DNA from: Aureimonas sp. Leaf427
Lineage (GTDB): Bacteria; Pseudomonadota; Alphaproteobacteria; Rhizobiales; Rhizobiaceae
Assembly: GCF_001425485.1 (NCBI RefSeq)
Contig: NZ_LMQW01000023.1
Span: 62,457 to 126,456, forward strand
Length of the DNA stretch: 64,000 nucleotides
Direction of reading: 5' to 3'
The notes under the pieces are model-generated. The model was given only the letters and a program-made list of their open reading frames with translations, did not search any database and was not told the origin of the DNA. Positions 1 through 9,425 of the stretch are shown one piece after another (the stretch's first letter is position 1; every line of letters begins with the position of its first letter). Position numbers and translations under genes: made by a program.

Positions 1-925
1 GATGCCGGCCGGCGAGCTCGAAGACATCATGAACGCCTTCTACGAAGGCCAGTACGACGTGCTTCTCTCGACGACGATCGTGGAATCCGGCCTCGACATC
101 CCGGCTGCCAACACGATGATCGTGCACCGCGCGGATATGTTCGGCCTGGCGCAGCTCTACCAGCTTCGCGGCCGCGTCGGGCGCTCGAAGGTTCGTGCCT
201 ATGCCCTGCTGACGATCCCGGCCAACAAGACGCCGACCGCCGGGGCCGACAGGCGTCTGAAGGTCCTGCAATCGCTGGACACGCTCGGCGCCGGCTTCCA
301 GCTCGCCAGCCACGATCTCGACCAGCGCGGTGCCGGCAATCTGCTCGGCGACGAGCAGAGCGGCCATGTGAAGGAGGTCGGCTTCGAGCTCTATCAGCAG
401 ATGCTGGAAGAGGCCGTCGCGGAGATGAAGGGCGTTCCCGGCGAGACGGACGGCCAATGGTCTCCCAACATCACGCTCGGAACGGCCGTGATGATCCCGG
501 AGGCCTACGTGCCGGATCTCCAGCTGCGCATGGGCCTCTATCGCCGTCTCGCCGATTTCACGGAGGCGCGCGAGATCGACGCCTTCGGCGCCGAGCTGAT
601 CGACCGTTTCGGCCCGATGCCGGACGAGGTGGAGCATCTTCTGAAGGTCGTCTTCATCAAGGCGCTGTGCCGGCGAGCCAATATCGAGAAGCTCGATGCG
701 GGGCCGAAGGGCGTCGTCGTGCAGTTCCGCGACAAGACCTTCCAGAACCCCGCGGCCCTCGTGCGCTACATCGGCGAGCAGGGCTCGGCCGCGAAGATCC
801 GGCCGGACCAGTCCATCGTCCTCATCCGCGACTGGCCGAAGCCGGAACAGCGCCTGAACGGTGCCGCGACCATCGCGACGCAACTCGCGCGCTTCGCAGA
901 CGAGGCACAGAAGAGGGCGGCTTGA
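1..925 (+). CDS. mfd: Transcription-repair coupling factor Mfd, C-terminal part (5' end outside window)
   Basis: Mfd is an ATP-driven DNA translocase. It removes RNA polymerase stalled at lesions and recruits UvrA. The visible 307 residues start inside helicase domain 2. They carry the motif V-like STTIVESGLDIP, the motif VI-like QLRGRVGRS and the segment ASHDLDQRGAGNLLG that follows the helicase core. The C-terminal TRCF domain follows (about residues 165-270 of the fragment, LGTAVMIPEAYVPDLQLRMG onward). The reading frame is open to the window edge, so the ATG at base 2 is internal and not a start. The gene ends in TGA at 923-925, inside a hairpin shared with the convergent small gene. Identification is secure from motif order. 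Confidence 0.97.
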   Translation, partial: MPAGELEDIMNAFYEGQYDVLLSTTIVESGLDIPAANTMIVHRADMFGLAQLYQLRGRVGRSKVRAYALLTIPANKTPTAGADRRLKVLQSLDTLGAGFQLASHDLDQRGAGNLLGDEQSGHVKEVGFELYQQMLEEAVAEMKGVPGETDGQWSPNITLGTAVMIPEAYVPDLQLRMGLYRRLADFTEAREIDAFGAELIDRFGPMPDEVEHLLKVVFIKALCRRANIEKLDAGPKGVVVQFRDKTFQNPAALVRYIGEQGSAAKIRPDQSIVLIRDWPKPEQRLNGAATIATQLARFADEAQKRAA

Positions 926-966
926 ACGAAAGTTGGCGCCGGGACAATGTCCGGGCGCCTTCGTTT
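925..966. terminator. Bidirectional terminator hairpin between mfd and the convergent small gene
   Basis: Arms AACGAA...GGCGCC...GGACA and TGTCC...GGCGCC...TTCGTT pair around a short loop, with a small internal bulge on the left arm. The left arm begins at the last base of the mfd stop codon. It lies between convergent genes, so it probably serves both. The T-run is weak. Confidence 0.6.
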
Positions 967-987
967 CGAATGGCGATGAGCGACGCT

Positions 988-1101
988 TCAGCGCTTGTCG
1001 TACTTGCGGTCGAACTCGCGGGCCTGATGGCGTAGCCACAGGTAGCCGCCGCCGGCGAAGCTGGCGATGAGCGCCATGCTGATGAGGAAATCGGAGGTCA
1101 T
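988..1101 (-). CDS. 37-residue single-pass membrane protein, unknown function
   Basis: This tiny gene encodes 37 residues. A hydrophobic N-terminal half (FLISMALIASFAGGGYLWL) is followed by a charged tail (RHQAREFDRKYDKR), which suggests one membrane helix with a cytoplasmic basic tail. The start ATG lies one base after the TAG of the upstream 81-residue gene and is preceded by a good GCGAGGA ribosome site about 5 nt away. The tight packing behind a transporter-type binding protein makes a real translated gene likely. I do not recognise a family. It could be a subunit or stabiliser of a membrane partner, which is inference only. Confidence 0.55.
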   Translation of the reverse strand: MTSDFLISMALIASFAGGGYLWLRHQAREFDRKYDKR

Positions 1102-1102
1102 T

Positions 1103-1348
1103 CTAGTCCTCGCTTCGGAACAGGCTCAGGAGCGTCTGTGCCATCAAATGTATGCCGAAAGCCGAACAAAGCAAAATCCAGGGCTTGATGGTCAGGAGGA
1201 AGCCCGGTTCGTTGATGGCCGGCAGGATGACCGCCGCACCGGCCACCGCGATGCCGAGCGCATTGAGCGCGCCGGCGGCGAGCTTGACGCGTTCGTTGCT
1301 CCTCTTGGCCGCAAGCCCCCTCGCACGGTCTTCCTCGGTGAGGCTCAT
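1103..1348 (-). CDS. 81-residue membrane protein, unknown function
   Basis: The product has a charged N-terminus (MSLTEEDRARGLAAKRSNER) and two hydrophobic stretches, about residues 22-44 and 50-75, separated by a short NEPG turn. This suggests a two-helix membrane hairpin. Its ATG overlaps the stop of the upstream binding-protein gene by 4 nt (ATGA), so translation is probably coupled. The next gene starts one base after its stop. No enzyme motif is visible and I do not recognise the family. Context suggests a helper of the periplasmic binding protein or of an unseen transporter. Confidence 0.7.
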   Translation of the reverse strand: MSLTEEDRARGLAAKRSNERVKLAAGALNALGIAVAGAAVILPAINEPGFLLTIKPWILLCSAFGIHLMAQTLLSLFRSED

Positions 1349-3189
1349 TCCCGATCCAGCCAGAAGGCCGGCAGGTAGTAGCCCGTCAGCGGCAGCGTTG
1401 CCGGATGCTTCACGAAGGACCAGCGGGCGAGGCGCTGTTCGCCGATGTAGAAGAGCGGCACGAGATACTGGCCGGAGATGAGGACGCGGTCGTAAGCCCT
1501 TGCGGCCGCGACGAACTCCTCGCGGGTTCGGGCCGATGTCATCGCATCGATCATCGCATCGGCGGCCGGATTGGCGACGCCCGCATAGTTGAACGAGCCG
1601 GGTGCGTTGGCGGAGACCGAGCCCCACCGGCCGCGCTGTTCGGCGCCCGGCGAGAGGGTGCCGTTGAAGGGCGCGATCAGCATGTCGTAGTCGAAGGCCT
1701 GCTTGCGTGATTGATACTGCGCGTCGTCGACCTGCCGCACCTCCGCGTCCACGCCGACCCGCTGCAGCGTTCGCGAGAAGCCGAGCGCGATGCGGCCCTG
1801 GTCGGCGTTCTGCACGAGGATCTCGAAGGCGAGCGGTCGTCCGTCCGGTCCGACCATCCGGCTGCCGGAAAAGGTGTAGCCCGCCGCCTTCAGGGCGGTG
1901 ACGGCCTTCAGCATGAGGCCGCGGTCCGATCCCGATGCGTCGCTGACCGGCGGCGCCCATGTGCCGGCGAGGACATCCGGCGTTACGGCTTCCGGGAAGC
2001 GCGCGAGCAGGGCCTTCTCGGCGTCGGTCGCGGGCCGGCCGACGCTGGACAGCTCGGAATTCTCGAAATAGCCCCGGATGCGCTTGTAGGACCCGTAGTA
2101 GAGGTTGGCGTTCGCCCATTCGAAGTCGAAGAGTAGGCTCAGCGCGGCCCGCACCTCCCGGTTCTGAAAGACGGGCCGCCGCGTGTTGAAGAAGAAGCCG
2201 TAGGTTCCGGCGGGCTTGCCCGTCTGGAAGACCTCTTTGACGACGCGCCCGTCCCGGACGGCGGGGAAGTCGTAGGAGGTCTGCCAGTTGCGCGGATTGC
2301 CCTCGCCGTAGACGTAGAAGAGGCCCTTCTGAAAGGCCTCGAACTGGGCGTTGGCATCGCGGAAATACTCGACGCTGATGGCGTCGTAATTGTCGACGCC
2401 GCGCTTCAGCGGCAGGTCCTTGGCCCAGTAGTCCGGGTTCTTGCGATAGCCGATGCGCCGACCGGGCTCGACCGCGTCGATGATGTACGGGCCGGAGCCG
2501 ATGACCGGCTTCAGCGTCGAGCGCTCGAAGGTCGCGCGGTCGAAGCCGTGTTCGGGAAGCACCGGCAGACCCGCAAGGAGCAGCGGCAGCTCGCGGTCAG
2601 CCTTCTCGTTGAAGGTGAAGCGGATGCCGCGCTCGCCGACCCTGTCGATCCGGGCGACCTTGGAGAGCCAGTCGGTGTATTGCGGCCGAACGACGCCGGG
2701 TATCTTCATCATGTCGGTGGTGAAGATCACGTCCTCCACCCGAACCGGCTTGCCGTCGGAGAAGCGGGCCTTGGGGTTCAGCGTGAACTCGACGAAGCTC
2801 CGCGCGTCGTCCGTCTCGACCGTTTCGGCGAGGAGCCCGTAGAGCGTGAAGGGCTCGTCGGGAGAGCGCTGCATCAGCGGCTCGAAGACGAGGTTGCCGA
2901 ATTCGGGATCGAACCAGATGCCCCGGGCCGTCGTCGCCGCGCCGCGCACGATGACGGGATTGAGATTGTCGAACGTGCCGTAGACGCCGTAGCGCATCGC
3001 GCCGCCCGTCTTGGCCGCGGGATCGACATAGGGAAGGCGGTCGAAGCCCTCGGGCAGCTTCGGCTCGCCCTGCATGGCGATGGCGTGCATCGGACGCGCG
3101 AAGGACGGCGAGGACAGGCAGGCGAGACCGAGGACGAGCGGAATCGAGAACGCCCGGGCAAGCCGGAGGGCGATATCGCGAGGGGGCAT
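1345..3189 (-). CDS. Periplasmic extracellular solute-binding protein, family 5 (YejA-like)
   Basis: This is a peptide-type ABC importer binding protein of about 614 residues, exported by an N-terminal signal peptide (hydrophobic residues about 8-30, ending near SFARP). Family features include YGVYGTFDNLNPVI near the N-terminus, YYGSYKRIRGYFENSEL and the C-terminal half with NADQGRIALGFSRTLQRVGV. These resemble the YejA/oligopeptide subgroup. I chose the ATG at 3189 because the signal peptide follows immediately; the frame is open to 3294. No ABC permease or ATPase genes are adjacent, so the protein is either an orphan or serves a transporter elsewhere. The downstream partners are two small membrane proteins coupled by overlap. 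Confidence 0.85.
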   Translation of the reverse strand: MPPRDIALRLARAFSIPLVLGLACLSSPSFARPMHAIAMQGEPKLPEGFDRLPYVDPAAKTGGAMRYGVYGTFDNLNPVIVRGAATTARGIWFDPEFGNLVFEPLMQRSPDEPFTLYGLLAETVETDDARSFVEFTLNPKARFSDGKPVRVEDVIFTTDMMKIPGVVRPQYTDWLSKVARIDRVGERGIRFTFNEKADRELPLLLAGLPVLPEHGFDRATFERSTLKPVIGSGPYIIDAVEPGRRIGYRKNPDYWAKDLPLKRGVDNYDAISVEYFRDANAQFEAFQKGLFYVYGEGNPRNWQTSYDFPAVRDGRVVKEVFQTGKPAGTYGFFFNTRRPVFQNREVRAALSLLFDFEWANANLYYGSYKRIRGYFENSELSSVGRPATDAEKALLARFPEAVTPDVLAGTWAPPVSDASGSDRGLMLKAVTALKAAGYTFSGSRMVGPDGRPLAFEILVQNADQGRIALGFSRTLQRVGVDAEVRQVDDAQYQSRKQAFDYDMLIAPFNGTLSPGAEQRGRWGSVSANAPGSFNYAGVANPAADAMIDAMTSARTREEFVAAARAYDRVLISGQYLVPLFYIGEQRLARWSFVKHPATLPLTGYYLPAFWLDRE

Positions 3190-3377
3190 GAAGGCTGGGT
3201 CTCCGAGGCATCGTCGAAGCCGGATTCTTAACGGCATCCGGCCGCCTTGCCCATAGCTGGATCGTCCGTTCCCGGCCTGGAGGAGGGTCTTCAAACGGCC
3301 TCATTTGCGAAAGAGTTCCACACCGTCTAAGGGAACCCGAACCCCCGGCAGAGCCAATCTTGAAGGATGCAAGGCCC

Positions 3378-4097
3378 GTGAAGAATCGTTCGCTCCATGT
3401 CACCAGGAACGTCATCCGGTCGGGGATGGCCGGCTTGGCGGCTCTCGGCGCGCTGACCGGGTCGGTCCTGGCTCAGGAGGCGCCTGCCAAGGCTCCGGCC
3501 AAGCCCGCCGCCAAGGCGCAGGCCGCCAAGCCCCAGGCGGCGGCGCAGCCCGCGGTCGCCGGCCAGCCCACCTGGTTCAAGGTCTGCACCACCCAGGGCG
3601 ACAACACGATCTGCAACACGCAGTACACGATGATCGCCGACACCCGCCAGCTGATCACGGCGCTTAACCTGATCGACGTGAAGGGCAAGGTGAACCAGAA
3701 GGTTCTCCAGGTCGTCGTGCCGACCGGCCGCGTCATTCCCGCCGGCGTCCAGATGCAGGTCGATCAGAACGCGCCGGCCGCCATCGGCTATTCCGTCTGC
3801 TTCCCCGATCGCTGCATCGCCGAGGCGCAGCTGACCGACGCGATCATCGCCTCGATGAAGAAGGGGAACGGGCTGACCGTCACCTCGATCAACTTCCAGC
3901 GTCAGGCGAACCCGATCAAGATCACGTTGTCGGGATTCACCGGCGCCTTCGACGGCCCGCCGGCCGCCCAGCCGGAGCTGGCCCAGCGCCAGGAGGAGCT
4001 CGACAAGGCCCTTCAGAAGCAGGCCGAGACCCGTCGCAAGAAGTTCGAGGACGCGCAGTCCGCCGCCAAGGGTGGCGCGGCAGCTCCCGCGCAGTAA
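3378..4097 (+). CDS. Invasion-associated locus B (IalB) family protein
   Basis: This is a secreted protein of the IalB family (PF06776 type), common in Hyphomicrobiales and named after a Bartonella virulence locus. Its biochemical role is unclear. A signal peptide (GMAGLAALGALTGSVLAQ) is followed by an Ala/Pro/Lys-rich linker. The globular domain has the paired-cysteine pattern WFKVC...ICNTQ and SVCFPDRCIAEA, where four Cys probably form disulfides. The C-terminus is a charged coiled-coil-like helix (QRQEELDKALQKQAETRRKKFED). Start choice is uncertain: GTG 3378 follows an AAGG box, TTG 3360 is also in frame, and ATG 3426 would shorten the signal peptide. Confidence 0.85.
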   Translation: MKNRSLHVTRNVIRSGMAGLAALGALTGSVLAQEAPAKAPAKPAAKAQAAKPQAAAQPAVAGQPTWFKVCTTQGDNTICNTQYTMIADTRQLITALNLIDVKGKVNQKVLQVVVPTGRVIPAGVQMQVDQNAPAAIGYSVCFPDRCIAEAQLTDAIIASMKKGNGLTVTSINFQRQANPIKITLSGFTGAFDGPPAAQPELAQRQEELDKALQKQAETRRKKFEDAQSAAKGGAAAPAQ

Positions 4098-4123
4098 GCG
4101 CTTCCCGGCGTTTCGAGTTCGAG

Positions 4124-4159
4124 AAAAAGGCGGCGGATCAAGGGATCCGCCGCCTTTTT
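4124..4159. terminator. Bidirectional rho-independent terminator
   Basis: A perfect 16-bp inverted repeat (A5 GGCGGCGGATC / GATCCGCCGCC T5) surrounds a 4-nt AAGG loop. The A-run on one side and T-run on the other make it a terminator for both the IalB gene and the convergent hspQ. Confidence 0.93.
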
Positions 4160-4174
4160 CGTTCGACATGGACT

Positions 4175-4498
4175 TCAGTTCCGGTGCTGGCCCTTCAGGC
4201 GATAGGCGCCGTCGACCGGCCCGTCGAAAATCTCCGGCACCTGCGGATGGCGGACGGGCGTGCCCGTCTCGTCCGGCACGAGGTTCTGCTCGGAAACATA
4301 GGCGACGTACTCGCTGTCCGAGTTCTCGGCGAAGAGGTGGTAGAAAGGTTGGTCCTTGCGGGGGCGCACCTCTTCGGGGATCGACATGTACCATTCTTCG
4401 GTGTTGTCGAAGACGGGGTCCACGTCGAAGATCACGCCCCGGAAGGGGAAGACCCGGTGGCGAACCACCTGGCCGATGAAGAAGCGCGCAGTCTGCAT
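4175..4498 (-). CDS. hspQ: Heat shock protein HspQ
   Basis: HspQ is a small DNA-binding/adaptor protein (YccV family). In enterobacteria it is a specificity-enhancing factor for the Lon protease and a hemimethylated-DNA binder. The 107-residue product shows the family pattern ARFFIGQVVRHRVFPFRGVIFDVDP, the EEWYMSIPEEVRPRKDQPFYHLFAEN core and YVSEQNLVPDE. The ATG at 4498 is the only sensible start, since the fold begins immediately. It faces the IalB gene and shares its terminator. The gene stands alone on its strand, with 143 bp to the upstream monooxygenase gene. I see no clear heat-shock promoter in that gap. Confidence 0.93.
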   Translation of the reverse strand: MQTARFFIGQVVRHRVFPFRGVIFDVDPVFDNTEEWYMSIPEEVRPRKDQPFYHLFAENSDSEYVAYVSEQNLVPDETGTPVRHPQVPEIFDGPVDGAYRLKGQHRN

Positions 4499-4641
4499 GG
4501 TGTCGTCGGTCTCATCGTTCGAGCATCCTGCGACGGCCCGGCCGTCACGCGCTCGACATATGTTCACGATGACGTTGCCGTAAAAGACCGTCGCAGCGCA
4601 ATCGCAAACTCGCACGAGGGTCGGGCGAGTCCGGATGATCC

Positions 4642-5880
4642 TTAACTCAACGGGTCGTCGACGGTCGCCAGACGCCCCGTGCCGAGACGCTCGTTCAGCC
4701 CCTTGGACAGGCCGCGGAACCCCGAGCCCGGCGACAGGCCTTCGCGGATGGCGAAGCGGCGCAGGAAGGGCAGGCCGGACAGGGCGGCAAGTCCCGCCGC
4801 GCGCCCGGCCTGGGCGGGCAGGAAACCGGCGAGCAGCGAGCGGTTGAGAAGGTCGACGCCGACCGTTCGCGACACGACGTCGACGCGGCGCGCGCGCTCG
4901 TAGGCGCCGAGTGCGCGCTTCGACCCCGGATCGTCGCGGGACGCGGAGACGGCGGAGACGAGAGCCGCCGCGTCGCGAAGGCCGAGATTGAGACCCTGGG
5001 CGCCGATCGGCGGAAAGACATGCGCCGCCTCTCCGACGAGGGCCGTCCGCTCGCCGGCCATGCGCGCGGCGCTGGCGCCGCTGAGCGGAAAGCTCTGAAC
5101 CTCGCTCGTGACCTCGACGGCGCCGAGGATCGAATGCATCCGCCGCTCGATTCGCTCCGCCAGCTTCTCCGTCCGCAAGTCCTTGGCATTGGCCGCGGCA
5201 TCGGGCGTGTCGACCCAGACGAGCGAGGAGTTGCGGCCGGGGAGAGGAACCTGCGTGAACGGGCCGTTCGGCGTGTGGAACTCCGTCGAGATGCGGTCGT
5301 GCGGCTGCGCATGCGAAAAATTGAGGACGATCGCGCTCTGCGGATAGGTCCAGTCGCGCAGCGCGATGCCTGAATAGCGCCGGACGATGGAGTTGCGACC
5401 ATCTGCCCCGACGATGAGATCGACGCGGAAGGCCCGCCCGTCCGCCAGGGTCACGGACGCGCCGTCCGCATCGGCCGAAATGTCGCGGACGGGCTCGGTC
5501 TCGATCGTCAGACGGTCGGAAAGCGTGCCGGCTCTTTCCTTCAGAAGAGTCAGAAGATCGGCGTTCAAGATGTTGATGCCGAAAGCGAAAAGGCCAACCT
5601 CCGCGGCCTTGAACTCGGTCGTCGGCGCCCGCAGGAGGCGACCGGTATCGTCGACGATCCGCATCGTCGCCAGCCGTTCGCCCTTGGCTTCGATCGCCTC
5701 GGCCAGCCCGAGCCGCGCGAGGAAAGCGATCGATTCTCCGATGAGGGCGGTGGAGCGGCCGTCGGTGCGCTCGGCCTGCGGGGCGACGAGCAGCGTGTCG
5801 AAACCCTCCAGGGCGAGCCCGATCGCGGTGGCATAGCCGGAAAGGCCGCCGCCGACGACCGCGATGTCCCGTCTCGTCAT
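4642..5880 (-). CDS. UbiH/VisC-family FAD-dependent monooxygenase
   Basis: This aromatic-ring hydroxylase-type flavoprotein has 412 residues. The N-terminal FAD-binding GxGxxG motif is AVVGGGLSGYATAIGLALEG. The middle has the family DG motif (VGADGRNSIVRR), and the C-terminal half has the second FAD motif (ALVGEAAHVFPPIGAQGLNLGLRDA). This pattern matches enzymes that hydroxylate the ubiquinone ring (UbiH/UbiF/UbiL) or related substrates. I cannot assign the ring position. The ATG at 5880 is chosen because the Rossmann fold starts four residues later; an ATG at 5898 is also in frame. It is divergent from the pcs gene, with about 140 bp between the starts. Confidence 0.88.
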   Translation of the reverse strand: MTRRDIAVVGGGLSGYATAIGLALEGFDTLLVAPQAERTDGRSTALIGESIAFLARLGLAEAIEAKGERLATMRIVDDTGRLLRAPTTEFKAAEVGLFAFGINILNADLLTLLKERAGTLSDRLTIETEPVRDISADADGASVTLADGRAFRVDLIVGADGRNSIVRRYSGIALRDWTYPQSAIVLNFSHAQPHDRISTEFHTPNGPFTQVPLPGRNSSLVWVDTPDAAANAKDLRTEKLAERIERRMHSILGAVEVTSEVQSFPLSGASAARMAGERTALVGEAAHVFPPIGAQGLNLGLRDAAALVSAVSASRDDPGSKRALGAYERARRVDVVSRTVGVDLLNRSLLAGFLPAQAGRAAGLAALSGLPFLRRFAIREGLSPGSGFRGLSKGLNERLGTGRLATVDDPLS

Positions 5881-6021
5881 GATGCTCGGTCTCCACATTC
5901 GCAGTCGGGCCCATGCTCGGAGAGATCGGCCGGTCTTGGTTTTCAGAGATACGGACGATACACCTGAAGGCAATGGCGGATCGCACGGCAGCACGCCGTG
6001 CGACAACAGGCATCGGACGAC

Positions 6022-6777
6022 ATGGCGGATATCGCACCCAGACCGGAACGTTGGCGTGCGTTCGCCGTCCATCTCCTGACAGCAAGCGGGGCCTTCTGGG
6101 CCTTCATGGCGATCATCGCGGCGGCCGAACATGCCTGGGTGCAGATGTTCGGCTGGCTGGGCCTCGCGCTCTTCGTCGATGCGATCGACGGCCCGCTTGC
6201 CCGCCGCGTCGACATCCAGCGCGTCTTGCCGAACTGGTCGGGCGAGGTTCTCGATCAGATCATCGACTACGCGACCTATGTCATCATTCCTGCCTTCGCG
6301 CTCTACGAGTCCGGCATCATCGGCCGGCCGCTCTCCTTCGTCGCCGCCGGCCTGATCGTGATATCGAGCGCGATCTACTATGCGGACATGCGCATGAAGA
6401 CGAAGGACTATTTCTTCCGCGGCTTCCCCGTTGCCTGGAACATGGTCATCTTCACCTTCTTCGCCATGCAGCCCAACGGGGCGACGGCCTTCGCCTTCGT
6501 CGTGTTCTGCGCGCTGGCCACCTTCCTGCCCGTGAAGTTCGTCCACCCGGTCCGCGTGACCAAGCTTCGGCCGCTGAACCTCGCGGTCTCCGCGCTCTGG
6601 GCCGTCTTCGGCTTAGCCGCGCTCTTCTACGCATCCGACCGGCCGGACGAGGTGTTCGACAGCCCGTGGTGGCTGAAGGCGGGCATCCTGGCGACGGGGC
6701 TCTATCTGTTCTGCATCGGCGGCATCCTGCAGCTCGCGGGACGGGCCGGACCGCCCAAACCGGAGTTGAACGCATGA
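6022..6777 (+). CDS. pcs: Phosphatidylcholine synthase
   Basis: Pcs condenses CDP-diacylglycerol with choline to make phosphatidylcholine in the inner membrane, in one step and without SAM. The motif DG-x2-AR-x12-G-x3-D-x3-D is complete (D56, G57, A60, R61, G74, D78, D82 of the 251-residue product). The 12-residue spacer distinguishes Pcs from ordinary CDP-alcohol phosphotransferases. Several hydrophobic helices follow. ATG 6022 is preferred; a GTG at 5998 is in frame but would add residues that precede the normal N-terminus. The quinone oxidoreductase gene overlaps its stop by 4 nt. The enzyme indicates a choline-using, host- or plant-associated or marine lifestyle typical of Rhizobiales. 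Confidence 0.93.
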   Translation: MADIAPRPERWRAFAVHLLTASGAFWAFMAIIAAAEHAWVQMFGWLGLALFVDAIDGPLARRVDIQRVLPNWSGEVLDQIIDYATYVIIPAFALYESGIIGRPLSFVAAGLIVISSAIYYADMRMKTKDYFFRGFPVAWNMVIFTFFAMQPNGATAFAFVVFCALATFLPVKFVHPVRVTKLRPLNLAVSALWAVFGLAALFYASDRPDEVFDSPWWLKAGILATGLYLFCIGGILQLAGRAGPPKPELNA

Positions 6778-7748
6778 CGAAGGCCATTCTCGTCCGCCGG
6801 ATCGGCGGCCCCGAGGTTCTCGAATATGTCGATCACGACCCCGGCCGGCCCGGCCCCGGCCAGATCCGGGTGGAGCAGGTCGCCGCGGGCATCAACTTCA
6901 TCGACGTCTATTTCCGCACCGGGCTCTACAAGTCCGAGACCATGCCCTTCGTGCTCGGCAAGGAGGGCGCCGGCACGGTGTCGGAGGTCGGCGAGGGGGT
7001 CGACGACGTCAAGGTCGGCGATCGGGTCGCCTATTACGGGGCGTCCGGCAGCTATGCCGAGGCGGTCGTCATCGAGGCCGCCAAGGTCGTGAAGCTGCCG
7101 GAGGGCGTCGCGAGCGAGGTCGCCGCCGCTTCGATGCTGAAGGGCATGACGGCCGAGTACCTTCTGCGCCGCACCTTCAAGGTGGGGCCGGAAACGGTCC
7201 TGCTCTTCCATGCGGCCGCCGGCGGCGTCGGCCTCATCGCCGGCCAATGGGCCAAGCATCTCGGGGCGACCGTCATCGGCACGGCCGGGTCGGCGGAGAA
7301 GTGCGAGCTCGCTCTGGAAAACGGGTTCGACCACGTCATCAACTACCGCGACGAGGATTTCGCGGCGCGGGTGCTGGAGATCACGGACGGGCGCAAATGC
7401 GACGTGGTCTATGATTCGGTCGGCCGGGATACTTTCCCGAAAAGCCTCGATTGCCTGAAACCGAGGGGTCTGTGGGCCAGCTTCGGCCAATCCTCCGGCA
7501 AGTTGCCGGAAATCGATCTTGCCATCCTGAATCAAAAGGGTTCACTCTTCGCCACGCGGCCCAGCCTCTTCGGCTACACGCAGACCCGCGCCGAGGTCGA
7601 AGAGTCCTCCGGCGCACTCTTCGACGTCATCGCCAGCGGCGCGGTGAAGGTTCGAATCGACCAACGCTTTCCGCTGCAGCAGGCTGCGGATGCACATCGC
7701 GCGCTGGAATCGCGCCAGACGACGGGGGCGACGATCCTGACCATCTGA
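6774..7748 (+). CDS. NADPH:quinone oxidoreductase (zinc-independent MDR family)
   Basis: This 324-residue member of the medium-chain dehydrogenase/reductase superfamily is of the QorA type. The N-terminal GroES-like domain contains INFIDVYFRTGLYK and GKEGAGTVSEVGEGV. The NADPH-binding Rossmann domain contains HAAAGGVGLIAGQWAKHLGA (AxxGxxG). The zinc-binding Cys residues of alcohol dehydrogenases are absent, as expected for quinone reductases. The ATG overlaps the pcs stop by 4 nt, so the two genes are co-transcribed and translationally coupled, although no functional link to phosphatidylcholine synthesis is obvious. Likely cytosolic, reducing small quinones or enones. Confidence 0.93.
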   Translation: MTKAILVRRIGGPEVLEYVDHDPGRPGPGQIRVEQVAAGINFIDVYFRTGLYKSETMPFVLGKEGAGTVSEVGEGVDDVKVGDRVAYYGASGSYAEAVVIEAAKVVKLPEGVASEVAAASMLKGMTAEYLLRRTFKVGPETVLLFHAAAGGVGLIAGQWAKHLGATVIGTAGSAEKCELALENGFDHVINYRDEDFAARVLEITDGRKCDVVYDSVGRDTFPKSLDCLKPRGLWASFGQSSGKLPEIDLAILNQKGSLFATRPSLFGYTQTRAEVEESSGALFDVIASGAVKVRIDQRFPLQQAADAHRALESRQTTGATILTI

Positions 7749-7800
7749 CCGGCGGGGAGGCCGGGCGGATTTCTCAACCAGACTTTGGGAGGAGTACGAC

Positions 7801-8037
7801 ATGCCGAGCACACGTTACGTGATCGAGACGGGGACCATCGAAGGCGATGCCTGGAAGACGGGCGGTTTTCACGAGGCGATCAACGCGACCGACAGCCATG
7901 TCGCCCTCGACTGCGTCAGACCGGCGCTCAGCACCTTCGGCTATCGCGACGAGGACGGAAACTACGTCCGCGTGCTCGATCCCGAAAAGCACGAGATCGC
8001 ACGGCTTCCGCTGAACGAAGCCTTCTGGAGCGCCTGA
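7801..8037 (+). CDS. Conserved-looking small protein, unknown function
   Basis: This 78-residue soluble protein starts MPSTRYVIETGTIEG and ends LPLNEAFWSA. It is acidic, with no signal peptide, membrane segment or recognised motif. A strong GGGAGGAG ribosome site lies 6-8 nt before the ATG, and the gene follows the quinone oxidoreductase by 52 bp on the same strand, so it may belong to that operon. I do not recognise a family and assign no role. Confidence 0.7.
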   Translation: MPSTRYVIETGTIEGDAWKTGGFHEAINATDSHVALDCVRPALSTFGYRDEDGNYVRVLDPEKHEIARLPLNEAFWSA

Positions 8038-8219
8038 CGCTTCCATCCCGAGCATGGGTGGCCGACATCCCTCGGCCCCCGGCTTCCTAGTTCAATTAAA
8101 AATCCACGACGAAACATCCGTCACCCGCGACCGCCTTGCGTGGTGGCGGGTGATCGGCTTTCGTCGGACCTGGATCGGAGGAGGCGGGGTCGTAAGGCGC
8201 CGGTCCGATCGCCAGCTAG

Positions 8220-9338
<1,119 letters not shown>

Positions 9339-9363
9339 GCCTCGTCGCCAGCGCTGCCATCTG

Positions 9364-9399
9364 AAAGCGCCGGTGCCTCCACGAGGCGCCGGCGCTTTT
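9364..9399. terminator. Terminator between TRAP receptor and permease genes
   Basis: A 16-bp stem (AAAGCGCCGGTGCCTC / GAGGCGCCGGCGCTTT, one G-U pair) has a 3-nt loop and ends in TTTT. A-rich and T-rich flanks suit both directions, which fits the convergent genes. Confidence 0.9.
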
Positions 9400-9425
9400 G
9401 CGTCTGCAGGCGGCGGCCCGCCGCG

